Origin: Flavobacteriaceae bacterium
GTDB lineage: Bacteria > Bacteroidota > Bacteroidia > Flavobacteriales > Flavobacteriaceae
Length of the DNA stretch: 64,000 nt
NCBI GenBank assembly: GCA_018402135.1
Contig: JAGYJF010000003.1
Location: 868,001-932,000 of the forward strand
Reading direction: 5' to 3'
Shown here: one piece after another, positions 1 through 7,294 of the stretch
How positions within the stretch are numbered: the stretch's first letter is position 1
Layout: the number at the start of each line of letters is the position of its first letter
Translations under genes and position numbers: made by a program
The notes under the pieces: generated by a model
What the model saw: the letters and a program-made list of their open reading frames with translations, nothing else
What the model was told of the DNA's origin: nothing
Database searches by the model: none

Positions 1-1
1 A

Positions 2-100
2 ATAGATTTCTTTTGGTACTTTAAAAATATATCTTGGTTAGCCTTGATTGGATTTTTAGCAGGTGCAGGGGCATTCATGTTCACACGAACACTCTTTTAA
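2..100 (+). CDS. C-terminal tail of a membrane protein, possibly an NhaD-type Na+/H+ antiporter (partial)
   Basis: The first 99 bases are an open frame ending in TAA, so they are the last 32 codons of a gene entering from the left. The peptide has an aromatic stretch (FFWYFKNISW) followed by one hydrophobic segment (LALIGFLAGAGAFMF) and a short RTLF end, which fits a last transmembrane helix. The tail resembles, from memory, the end of flavobacterial NhaD-like sodium/proton antiporters, but 32 residues cannot prove that. It lies 77 bases before exbB on the same strand. Confidence 0.4.
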   Translation: MDFFWYFKNISWLALIGFLAGAGAFMFTRTLF

Positions 101-177
101 ATACTTTCTGCTTGAAATATTCGTTATCTTACAAACAAACATCAATTAATTTAAACAATAAATTTTAATTTCAACCA

Positions 178-852
178 ATGCAAGACAGTACAGATTTTGT
201 AGATCTAGAACCTACTGAAAAAACCTTATCCATAATTGAATTGATAGGAAGTGGTGGCTTAGCCGGCCAAATAATTATAAGCATTTTGTTTATATTGCTT
301 GTGGCAGCTCTTTACATCTATTTTGAAAGGCTTTTTGCCATAAAAGAAGCCTCAAAAGTTGATGCCAATTTTATGAACCAAATTAAAGATCATGTAAGTA
401 AAGGCAAAATTGATTCGGCACAATTACTCTGCGCGCAGGTAAACTCTCCTGTTTCTAGGTTGATAAATAAAGGTCTGTCTAGAATAGGAAAGCCACTTGA
501 AGATATTAATACGGCAATTGAAAACTCTGGCAGATTGGAAATATATGGCCTTGAAAAAAACGTTAGTATTCTGGCGACAATTTCGGGTGCCGCTCCAATG
601 ATTGGATTTTTAGGAACCGTCATAGGTATGATTTTATCAATTTTTGAAATTGCCAATGCAGGAGGGCAAATAGATATTAAATTACTTGCGGACGGTCTGT
701 ATACTGCTATGACCACAACGGTTGCTGGTTTAATCGTTGGGATTATTGCCTATATAACTTATAATCATTTGGTAGTAAAAACCAATAAGGTGGTGTATAA
801 AATGGAAGCAAATTCGCTTGAGTTTTTAGATCACTTAAACGAACCTATATAA
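178..852 (+). CDS. exbB: MotA/TolQ/ExbB proton channel family protein
   Basis: Inner-membrane proton-channel subunit that, with ExbD, couples the proton gradient to a TonB-type transducer for outer-membrane import. At 224 residues it has the usual family length. Three hydrophobic segments are visible, near residues 30-52, 130-156 and 172-196. The middle one contains the family-typical glycine-rich run GFLGTVIGMI and the last the threonine-rich TAMTTTVAGL, which forms part of the channel. The stop TAA abuts the ATG of exbD, so the two are translationally linked. A TolQ or gliding-motor role cannot be excluded by sequence alone, but the downstream exbD and tonB-like genes favour TonB energisation. 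Confidence 0.9.
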   Translation: MQDSTDFVDLEPTEKTLSIIELIGSGGLAGQIIISILFILLVAALYIYFERLFAIKEASKVDANFMNQIKDHVSKGKIDSAQLLCAQVNSPVSRLINKGLSRIGKPLEDINTAIENSGRLEIYGLEKNVSILATISGAAPMIGFLGTVIGMILSIFEIANAGGQIDIKLLADGLYTAMTTTVAGLIVGIIAYITYNHLVVKTNKVVYKMEANSLEFLDHLNEPI

Positions 853-1245
853 ATGAACCTCAGAGGACGAAATAAAGTAACACCAGAATTCAACATGTCG
901 TCAATGACCGATATTGTGTTTTTGTTACTCATTTTTTTTATGTTAGCTTCAACTTTGGTAACCACGAATGCTATTGACATCATTTTACCAACAGCAAGTG
1001 GCAAAACTGAAAATAAGCAAACGGTTGCCGTAAGTATTAAAAAGAATCTCACCTATTACATAGATGAAAAGCTAGTTGGTGAGAGCGTATTAGAATCTCA
1101 GCTAATAGCGCTTCTTTCAACAGAAAAGCAACCAACAATTGTTTTGAGAGCTGAAAAATCGGTGCCAGTGGAGAATGTTGTGAAGGTTATGGATATTGCC
1201 AATCGCAATAAGTTTAAAGTAATACTGGCTGTAAAACCTAATTAG
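853..1245 (+). CDS. exbD: Biopolymer transporter ExbD/TolR family protein
   Basis: Second subunit of the proton-driven motor. The 130-residue protein has a short cytoplasmic N terminus, one transmembrane segment at about residues 20-40 (DIVFLLLIFFMLAS) and a periplasmic domain. Asp20, just inside the segment in MSSMTDIVF, is the conserved proton-carrying residue of ExbD/TolR. The start codon directly follows the exbB stop and the stop is two bases before the next gene, so exbB, exbD and the tonB-like gene form one operon. It has the small periplasmic dimerisation domain usual for the family, with no truncation. Confidence 0.92.
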   Translation: MNLRGRNKVTPEFNMSSMTDIVFLLLIFFMLASTLVTTNAIDIILPTASGKTENKQTVAVSIKKNLTYYIDEKLVGESVLESQLIALLSTEKQPTIVLRAEKSVPVENVVKVMDIANRNKFKVILAVKPN

Positions 1246-1247
1246 TC

Positions 1248-2126
1248 TTGAAATACCTAGAAACCAAACACGAACGCGATTCAGCAAAGGTGACCACGCT
1301 TATAATTACCTTGTTGCTATTGCTCATATTTGTAGTGGGATTACCTTTTATGGATCCTCCTTTAGAATATGGTGTGGCGGTAAATTTTGGTTCGTCGGAT
1401 GTTGGCAGTGGCGCCGTTCAGCCGCTTAATCCAGCTCAAGAAATTTCAAAAGATAATATAGAGCCACCAGTAGAGGCATCGGAGTCAGCACCTGCTGCAC
1501 CAAGTTCAAATGCGCCTATTGAAGAAGCTGTAACGCAAGATAATGCAGAGTCCATAGCCATCAATAAAGAAAAGGAAGCAACTAGACAGCTGCAGGAGAA
1601 GGCTAGACAGCAACAGCTAGAAGCTGAAAAGATAGCGAAGGAGAAGGAAAAACGCGAACAAGAAATAAAAAAGCAGCAAGAAGAAGCTGAGAAAAAGAAG
1701 AAGTTGGACGCGCTTATAGGCGGTGTTGCATCATCTGACGGAAAAGATACCCAAGGCGAAGGCACTGATACCCAAGCGGGCGATAAAGGTCAGTTAGATG
1801 GCGATCCTTATGCATCCAGTTATTTTGGAGGTTCTGGTCCTGGAAAGGGTGGCGTAGGTTATGGATTAGGAGGAAGAGGTGTTCCATCAAGAACTGTGTT
1901 TAAACAAGAGTGCAATGAATATGGATTGGTAATCGTGAGAATTGAAGTTAATAGATCTGGACAAGTAATTTCAGCTGAACCGGGTGTGCAAGGCACTACC
2001 AATACACATCCCTGTTTATTAGAACCTGCAAAAAAAATAGCGTTATCACATAAATGGCCTGCTGATAGTAATGCGCCATCCCGTCAAATTGGGTTTGTTA
2101 GTATTAACTTTAGTATCGGTCAGTAG
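1248..2126 (+). CDS. tonB: TonB-like energy transducer
   Basis: Likely the transducer of the ExbBD motor. The start is a TTG two bases after the exbD stop; no better ATG keeps the membrane anchor. The 292-residue protein has a TM helix at about residues 17-36, an Ala/Pro/Ser-rich stretch, a strongly charged Glu/Lys/Gln coiled region at about 100-155, a Gly/Asp-rich linker and a C-terminal domain of about 80 residues (from VFKQECNEYG) shaped like the TonB/TolA C domain, including an IRVEVN-type strand (VRIEVNRSGQ). The long charged helix is TolA-like, so a TolA-type role is possible. It is followed after four bases by folC. Confidence 0.8.
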   Translation: MKYLETKHERDSAKVTTLIITLLLLLIFVVGLPFMDPPLEYGVAVNFGSSDVGSGAVQPLNPAQEISKDNIEPPVEASESAPAAPSSNAPIEEAVTQDNAESIAINKEKEATRQLQEKARQQQLEAEKIAKEKEKREQEIKKQQEEAEKKKKLDALIGGVASSDGKDTQGEGTDTQAGDKGQLDGDPYASSYFGGSGPGKGGVGYGLGGRGVPSRTVFKQECNEYGLVIVRIEVNRSGQVISAEPGVQGTTNTHPCLLEPAKKIALSHKWPADSNAPSRQIGFVSINFSIGQ

Positions 2127-2130
2127 ATTT

Positions 2131-3348
2131 ATGTCATATGCTAAAACCACCTCTTGGATGTTCTCCAGGTTACCGATGTATCAAAATCAAGGTAAATCTG
2201 CTTATAAATCAGATCTAACCAACACCATTAAATTGGACAATTATCTGGGCAATCCGCACAGAAATTTTCAATCCATTCATATTGCAGGCACAAACGGAAA
2301 AGGATCAACAAGCCATATGATAGCCTCTGTGCTCCAAGAAGCTGGTTACAAGGTTGGCCTTTATACTTCACCCCATTTAAAGGATTTTAGAGAACGAATA
2401 AAAATAAATGGCAAAGAGATTCAAAAATCTTATGTAGTAAATTTCATTAAAAATCATATTGAATTTTTTGAGTTAAATGACTTGTCATTTTTTGAAATGA
2501 CGGTTGGAATGGCCTTTAATTATTTTGCTGAAAAAAATGTTGATATAGCCGTGATAGAAGCTGGTTTAGGTGGAAGATTAGATTCTACTAATGTTATCAC
2601 CCCTGAACTTTCGGTTATTACTAATATTGGTTTAGACCACACAGATTTTTTGGGAAATACCATAGGTAAAATTGCTTATGAAAAAGCAGGTATTATAAAA
2701 AGTAATGTCCCAGTTGTTATAGGTGAGACTCATCTTGAATCTCAGGCTGTTTTTTTAGAAAAATCTAAATTGATGAATGCATCTATTTCTTTTGCAGATC
2801 AGCAAACTTGGCCAGAATTTGAGTGTGACCTTAAAGGGAATTATCAGAAAAAGAATATCAATACGGCACTGTCCTCTTTAAATCAATTGGTCAAATTAGG
2901 GTTTAAGATTAGTGAAAGTCATTTAATAAACGGTTTAAAAAGCGTCACTAAAAACACAGGACTAAAAGGACGTTGGCAGGTATTGAAAAATCGTCCTTTT
3001 ACCGTCTGTGACACGGCACATAACGCAGAAGGATTAACCATTGTTTTAGAACAATTACGCTCTTTAGATTATGGCTCGCTCCATATAGTTTTTGGTGTTG
3101 TGAATGATAAGGATTTGCAGAAGATAATTCCATTAATGCCCATGGATGCGCATTACTATTTTTGTAAACCTAATGTGGTTAGGGGAATGAATCAATCTGA
3201 TTTACGGACCAAGTTTATGAATTTCGGCATTATTGGCAAGGCATATGAATCTGTTTCTTTGGCACTTAAAGCTGCGCATGAGGCTTCAAATGAAGATGAT
3301 ATCATTTTTATAGGCGGTAGTACATTTGTAGTGGCTGAAATAATTTAA
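2131..3348 (+). CDS. folC: Bifunctional folylpolyglutamate synthase/dihydrofolate synthase
   Basis: Mur-ligase-family enzyme that adds glutamate to dihydropteroate and folates. I place the start at the ATG four bases after the tonB stop, giving 405 residues that begin SYAKTTSWMFSRLPMYQ, the pattern of other flavobacterial FolC proteins; an in-frame ATG at 2071 would run through the 3' end of tonB and add an unrelated leader. The ATP-binding loop GTNGKGST is at residues 53-60, and GLGGRLDSTN and the GLDHTDFLG segment follow in the central domain. The C-terminal domain has DTAHNAEGL, the usual Rossmann-like ligase motif. Length is normal. Confidence 0.93.
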   Translation: MSYAKTTSWMFSRLPMYQNQGKSAYKSDLTNTIKLDNYLGNPHRNFQSIHIAGTNGKGSTSHMIASVLQEAGYKVGLYTSPHLKDFRERIKINGKEIQKSYVVNFIKNHIEFFELNDLSFFEMTVGMAFNYFAEKNVDIAVIEAGLGGRLDSTNVITPELSVITNIGLDHTDFLGNTIGKIAYEKAGIIKSNVPVVIGETHLESQAVFLEKSKLMNASISFADQQTWPEFECDLKGNYQKKNINTALSSLNQLVKLGFKISESHLINGLKSVTKNTGLKGRWQVLKNRPFTVCDTAHNAEGLTIVLEQLRSLDYGSLHIVFGVVNDKDLQKIIPLMPMDAHYYFCKPNVVRGMNQSDLRTKFMNFGIIGKAYESVSLALKAAHEASNEDDIIFIGGSTFVVAEII

Positions 3349-3366
3349 TTTTTTATCTAAAAAGTT

Positions 3367-3396
3367 TTTGAGGAATAAAAAACTAATTTATATTTG
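3367..3396 (+). promoter_or_regulatory. Promoter of the tRNA-Val genes
   Basis: TTTG at 3367-3370, an 18-base spacer and TATATTTG at 3389-3396 match the Bacteroidota housekeeping consensus TTTG-N19-TAnnTTTG almost exactly. Transcription should begin near 3403, six bases before the first tRNA. Confidence 0.75.
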
Positions 3397-3408
3397 CAGT
3401 CCTTAATT

Positions 3409-3483
3409 GGGCGATTAGCTCAGCTGGTTCAGAGCACCTCGTTTACACCGAGGGGGTCGGGGGTTCGAACCCCTCATCGCCCA
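3409..3483 (+). tRNA. tRNA-Val (anticodon TAC)
   Basis: A complete cloverleaf is visible. The acceptor stem is GGGCGAT paired with ATCGCCC, with discriminator A at 3483. The anticodon stem CCTCG/CGAGG encloses loop TTTACAC, giving anticodon TAC. The T arm GGGGG-TTCGAAC-CCCTC is normal. CCA is not encoded after the discriminator. Confidence 0.97.
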
Positions 3484-3491
3484 CAAAAAAT

Positions 3492-3517
3492 GTCCGTAAA
3501 AAACACGGGCTTTTTTT
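3492..3517 (+). terminator. Intrinsic terminator after the first tRNA-Val
   Basis: GTCCGT (3492-3497) pairs with ACGGGC (3505-3510), followed by seven T residues. It separates the two tRNA genes, so either some read-through occurs or the second tRNA has its own weak promoter (TATTTTAG lies just upstream of it). Confidence 0.75.
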
Positions 3518-3539
3518 ATACCTTTATTTTAGAAAAAAG

Positions 3540-3614
3540 GGGTCATTAACTCAGTTGGTTCAGAGTGTTACCTTGACAGGGTAGAAGTCACTGGTTCGAA
3601 TCCAGTATGACCCA
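3540..3614 (+). tRNA. tRNA-Val (anticodon GAC)
   Basis: Acceptor stem GGGTCAT/ATGACCC, D arm with GGTTCAGAG, anticodon stem TTACC/GGTAG around loop TTGACAG (anticodon GAC, reading GTC and GTT), and T arm CTGG-TTCGAAT-CCAG. Discriminator A at 3614, no encoded CCA. Together with the preceding TAC isoacceptor, the pair can cover all four valine codons. Confidence 0.95.
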
Positions 3615-3624
3615 CATCAAGCAC

Positions 3625-3655
3625 AATCCCAATTCCGAAGGAATTGGGATTTTTG
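3625..3655 (+). terminator. Intrinsic terminator after tRNA-Val(GAC), also the start of the repeat array
   Basis: A perfect 12-bp stem, AATCCCAATTCC with GGAATTGGGATT around a GAA loop, followed by a T-rich run. It is an efficient-looking terminator, but its outer arms are shared in inverted orientation with the 121-bp repeats that follow, so it is both a terminator and a member of that repeat family. Confidence 0.75.
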
Positions 3656-3706
3656 TTTTCTGCAAACCCAAGTCACAGACTTGAAGGTTTGCAGAAAACA
3701 AAAATC
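3648..3706. repeat. 59-bp inverted repeat with 21-bp perfect arms
   Basis: The arm at 3648-3668 is the exact reverse complement of 3686-3706. Inside it CAAGTC pairs with GACTTG around an ACA loop, with AA bulged. The whole can fold as a hairpin of 27 pairs. The right arm belongs to the first 121-bp direct repeat, so the left arm is an inverted copy of part of that unit. Confidence 0.85.
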
Positions 3707-3979
3707 ATAAAGTGCTTTAAAGCACTTGGGATTGTATTTGCAAAAGAGGTTTAATTCTGGAACAACGTAGTTAATCCAGATAATAAACCCAATTTGTAGA
3801 CTTGAAGGTTTGCAGAAAACAAAAATCATAAAGTGCTTTAAAGCACTTGGGATTGTATTTGCAAAAGAGGTTTAATTCTGGAACAACGTAGTTAATCCAG
3901 ATAATAAACCCAATTTGTAGACTTGAAGGTTTGCAGAGAATAAAAATCAAAAAGTGCATCTAAGCACTTGGGATTGTAT
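3677..3979. repeat. Tandem 121-bp palindromic repeats (2.5 copies)
   Basis: Two identical 121-bp units start at 3677 and 3798; a third, partial and diverged copy runs from 3919 to about 3979. Each unit contains an 18-bp perfect palindrome (AAGTGCTTTAAAGCACTT, at 3710-3727 in copy 1) and a second imperfect one bounded by CTGGA and TCCAG. The third copy has the first palindrome altered to AAGTGCATCTAAGCACTT. The reverse strand of the array stays open only because the unit is 121 bp and lacks stops in shifting frames; the predicted peptides are translations of the repeat and I do not regard them as genes. No transposase is nearby. Confidence 0.9.
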
Positions 3980-4019
3980 GCGTATTATGGATATATTTAG
4001 GCAATAGCGGCAATGTATT

Positions 4020-5303
4020 TTAAATTATATCGAGTAACCGCTCCATAGCCATTCCACGCGAACCTTTGATGAGAATAAACTTGTTATTTAAAGCACTATT
4101 GTTGAATTCAGATTTTAATTCGTTAAACGATTTGTATTGATGAATAAAAGTTTTAGACACTTTTGTTTTACTAAAATTTTCTCCTAGTAAATAGACCATT
4201 TCAACCGGATTGTTTTCTAAATAATTTACAATAGCTTGATGTTCTTTTGGTGCATCATTTCCGAGTTCAAACATATCACCAAGAAATAAAACCTTATTAG
4301 GATGAGATATTTCATTGAAATTGTCTAAAGCTGCCATCATGCTCGTTGGATTGGCATTGTAGGCATCCATTAAAATTTTATTGTCATTTAATTCTATTAT
4401 TTGAGAGCGGTTATTACTTGGCAGATAATTTTCAATGGCTGAAATCATGTGATTTTCGTCTATTTTAAAATAGGCTCCAATCGCAATAGCAGCAGCTATA
4501 TTATTAAAATTATAATGTCCTGCTAAACGAGAATTTATAATGCCTCCTTTGTATTTAATACTTATTAAAGGTTGCGAAGTTTGTAATTCTAAATTAAGCG
4601 TTGAAATATTTTTAGAGCCAAATCCAATGATGTTTTTGTAGCCTTTGGTTTGTTTGATTTGAAGCGCATCGTCTTCATTAACAAATATCCATTTATTATA
4701 TTTTTTAAGGTGGTTGTACAATTCCGACTTACCTTTAATGATACCTTCAATTCCACCAAAACCTTCCAAGTGCGCTTTTCCAAAGTTAGTGATGAGACCA
4801 AAATCTGGCTCTGCAATTTGGCAAAGGTGTTCAATTTCTTTTTGATGATTGGCACCCATTTCAACTATGGCAATTTCTGTGTCTTTTTTAATACTTAATA
4901 AAGTTAAAGGAACACCAATATGATTATTTAGGTTACCAATTGTGGCGACCGTTTTAAACTGGGTAGACAAAACGGCGTTTACCAATTCCTTTGTTGTGGT
5001 TTTACCATTGCTACCAGTTAAAGCAATTATAGTAGTTTTGAGTTGTTTTCTGTGATAATTGGCTAATTCTTGTAAAGTATTTAGGGTGTCATCAACATGA
5101 ATTATTTTGTTGGAATTGCTATTTAAATCTTGATCAACAACAGCGTATTTAGCCCCTTGATCTAATGCTTGTAATGCAAAATTATTTCCATTAAAATTGT
5201 CACCCTTAAGTGCGAAAAAAATGCAGTCTTTTGAAATTTGCCTAGTATCGGTGCAGATGGATGAACTTTTTAAATAAAGTTCGTAAAGTTCAGGTATATT
5301 CAT
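4020..5303 (-). CDS. murF: UDP-N-acetylmuramoyl-tripeptide--D-alanyl-D-alanine ligase
   Basis: Cytoplasmic Mur ligase that adds D-Ala-D-Ala to the UDP-MurNAc-tripeptide, the last soluble step of the muropeptide precursor. The 427-residue length is normal for Bacteroidota. Visible are the N-terminal substrate domain with TDTR (residues 18-21) and the GDNFNGN motif, the ATP loop GSNGKTTTKE at residues 97-106, the carbamylated-lysine region, GHYNFNN in the central domain, and DAYNANPTSM plus LGDMFELG in the C-terminal domain. It lies downstream of gldJ on the same strand, but a strong terminator hairpin ends only about a dozen bases before its ATG, so its own transcription start is unclear. Confidence 0.95.
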   Translation of the reverse strand: MNIPELYELYLKSSSICTDTRQISKDCIFFALKGDNFNGNNFALQALDQGAKYAVVDQDLNSNSNKIIHVDDTLNTLQELANYHRKQLKTTIIALTGSNGKTTTKELVNAVLSTQFKTVATIGNLNNHIGVPLTLLSIKKDTEIAIVEMGANHQKEIEHLCQIAEPDFGLITNFGKAHLEGFGGIEGIIKGKSELYNHLKKYNKWIFVNEDDALQIKQTKGYKNIIGFGSKNISTLNLELQTSQPLISIKYKGGIINSRLAGHYNFNNIAAAIAIGAYFKIDENHMISAIENYLPSNNRSQIIELNDNKILMDAYNANPTSMMAALDNFNEISHPNKVLFLGDMFELGNDAPKEHQAIVNYLENNPVEMVYLLGENFSKTKVSKTFIHQYKSFNELKSEFNNSALNNKFILIKGSRGMAMERLLDII

Positions 5304-5315
5304 TTATGTATAAAA

Positions 5316-5344
5316 AAAAGTCCTAACACAAAGTTAGGACTTTT
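5316..5344 (-). terminator. Terminator of gldJ, directly in front of murF
   Basis: AAAAGTCCTAAC (5316-5327) pairs perfectly with GTTAGGACTTTT (5333-5344) around a five-base loop. On the minus strand it follows the gldJ stop and is itself followed by a T run, ending about 10 bases before the murF start codon. The A/T tails on both sides mean it could also act in the plus direction. Confidence 0.8.
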
Positions 5345-5364
5345 AAAAGTTTGATTGAATTTAT

Positions 5365-7044
5365 TTAATTACGTTTTTTACCGTTTTGTGTTTTTGAGCC
5401 CACTCTAGACATTGCACATCTAAAACCGATATAATCTGTGGCCATATCTTCTGGGAAATATCTTCGTTGAGCAGGATCTAACCAATAAGATCTGTCTTTC
5501 CAAGATCCTCCTTTATAAACTCTTACATTATCATTAATAAGGGAAGTTCTGCTTGAGGATTGGTCGTACTCTCTAATTAGGTTTCCTAATGAATCTCTTT
5601 CTGTAGTGTGTTGCGGAGAATTATACATTTGTTGCGTCTCGTCCTCTTTTTTGGCATCTGCAACTTCATCAAAACTATCGCGGTAGTATCTTGAGGATTT
5701 TCTATCTCCATCGCGGAAATTTCTGTTGTCGCTAGTATCAAAATTAGTTCTTAAATAAGTTTCTTCTTCGTCTACAGGTATTTTAGCCACTTCTCCTGGT
5801 AAGTTTCTCGCAACAATTTTGCCATTACTTAGGGTGTCATAAACAATATCATCTATAGTCAAAATTTTAACAGTACCATCGTCGTTAATGGCGTTTTTTG
5901 TGTAAACGTTGCCTCGGTAATAGTTAAAGTCATTAAACTCATCATCAACAATTGGTCTGTACACATCAGCAACCCATTCAGCTACATTTCCAGCCATATC
6001 GTATAAGCCGTATGCGTTAGGTTCAAAGGATTTTACTTTGGCTGTGATGTCGGCACCGTCGTCTGACCAACCAGCTATTCCACCGTAATCACCTTTTCCT
6101 TGTTTGAAGTTTGCTAATTGATCACCTCTTGTTTTACGTTTTCCAGATCTTGTGTATTGACCATCCCATGGGTATTTCTTTCTCCCTCTGTAAACATTAT
6201 AACTTCTTAATTCACTCATGCCAAGTGCGGCATATTCCCATTCTGCTTCAGTTGGAAGTCTGTAATCGGGTGAAATAACACCTGATTCAATTTTAGCGTA
6301 GGTATTTATAGGATTTCCATCAGCATCCGTCTGTGTTCTTCTTTTACCGCCTTCTAATACTTCGGTGTTTCCACCGTAAGTCGATGAAGGAGAGTTGATA
6401 TAAGTATCAGTGCTAAAATTACTTTCGGCACTCACATCTGTAATTTTTGCATCACGCTTAATGAAACCAGCTTGCTCTAAAAATAATTCATTTACTCTAT
6501 CAGTTCTCCATTTCGCAAATTCCACAGCTTGAATCCAGCTAACACCAACCACTGGATATTCAGCATAACCAGGATGACGTAAATAATTTTGGGTCATCAT
6601 TTCTGCATAACCTAATCTGTTTCTCCAGACAAGTGTATCAGGAAGTGCACCATGATAAATGTTTTTGTAGGTAGGATCTTCTGGAGGATAAACACGCTTC
6701 ATATAATCTAAGTATTCAGTATACATTAAATTGGTTACCTCAGTTTCATCCATATAGAATGACTGTATATGTTGCTGATTGGGATTATTGTTCCAATCAT
6801 GCATCGGATCATCCTGAACTCTACCCATGGTAAACGTTCCTCCTTCAATAAAAACCAAGCCAGGAGCGGTTTGTTGCTCTTTGAAATTAGGATTGTATTG
6901 AAATCCACCTTCTTTGCTGTTAATATTCCAGCCAGTGGCTCTCGAGCTATTACTGCTCGATGAATTTCTTTTGCAGCTAGTTACAGCTAATGCCATAAGA
7001 AACAATGCTATAATTTTGAGATTTGAGACCTTATTCATATTCAT
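5365..7044 (-). CDS. gldJ: Gliding motility lipoprotein GldJ
   Basis: Lipoprotein required for gliding and stability of the type IX secretion machinery in Flavobacteriia. From the chosen ATG it has a lipoprotein signal with LMALAVTSC (Cys24), then Ser-rich linker and a formylglycine-generating-enzyme-like sulfatase-modifying domain: FIEGGTFTMG, DETEVTN, GVSWIQAVEFAKW, RLPTEAEWEYAA, GNVAEWVADV and the C-terminal RVYKGGSWKD...GFRCAM. An upstream in-frame ATG at 7095 would add 17 residues before the signal; the lipoprotein signal fits better from 7044 (or 7038). Order gldJ-porU-porV on diverging strands is typical for the family. The catalytic role of the sulfatase fold is not expected in GldJ; it is structural. 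Confidence 0.95.
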   Translation of the reverse strand: MNMNKVSNLKIIALFLMALAVTSCKRNSSSSNSSRATGWNINSKEGGFQYNPNFKEQQTAPGLVFIEGGTFTMGRVQDDPMHDWNNNPNQQHIQSFYMDETEVTNLMYTEYLDYMKRVYPPEDPTYKNIYHGALPDTLVWRNRLGYAEMMTQNYLRHPGYAEYPVVGVSWIQAVEFAKWRTDRVNELFLEQAGFIKRDAKITDVSAESNFSTDTYINSPSSTYGGNTEVLEGGKRRTQTDADGNPINTYAKIESGVISPDYRLPTEAEWEYAALGMSELRSYNVYRGRKKYPWDGQYTRSGKRKTRGDQLANFKQGKGDYGGIAGWSDDGADITAKVKSFEPNAYGLYDMAGNVAEWVADVYRPIVDDEFNDFNYYRGNVYTKNAINDDGTVKILTIDDIVYDTLSNGKIVARNLPGEVAKIPVDEEETYLRTNFDTSDNRNFRDGDRKSSRYYRDSFDEVADAKKEDETQQMYNSPQHTTERDSLGNLIREYDQSSSRTSLINDNVRVYKGGSWKDRSYWLDPAQRRYFPEDMATDYIGFRCAMSRVGSKTQNGKKRN

Positions 7045-7234
7045 ACTTTTAGGCAAGTGGGTTAAATTTTGCATCGCAATATAGTAATTAAACACAAACT
7101 AACAACATTTTTCATCGTTAAAATGTAAAAAAAATTGCATTTCATCCTATTTATCATACCGAATATCGGATTTTTAGAGGATTTTAAGCTGTATTTTGTT
7201 TCATATAAACGGTATTAAAAATAAATTATTGTTG

Positions 7235-7242
7235 TAATTTTG
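7235..7242 (+). promoter_or_regulatory. Likely -7 element of the porU promoter
   Basis: TAATTTTG matches TAnnTTTG. No TTTG is found at the usual distance upstream. Start of transcription would be near 7249, leaving a leader of about 45 bases. Confidence 0.45.
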
Positions 7243-7294
7243 AACAAAAAAGTAGTTCCTTATAATAAGCCGAATACGCAAACGTTAATGCAAT

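Noticed and set aside
3617-3959. Minus-strand open frames encoding repeated MIFVFCKPSSLQ-type peptides
   Set aside because: They are translations of the 121-bp repeat and its palindromes in shifting frames; no homology, no initiation signals.
3677-3979. Possible CRISPR array
   Set aside because: The unit is 121 bp with identical content and no variable spacers, and no cas gene is nearby.
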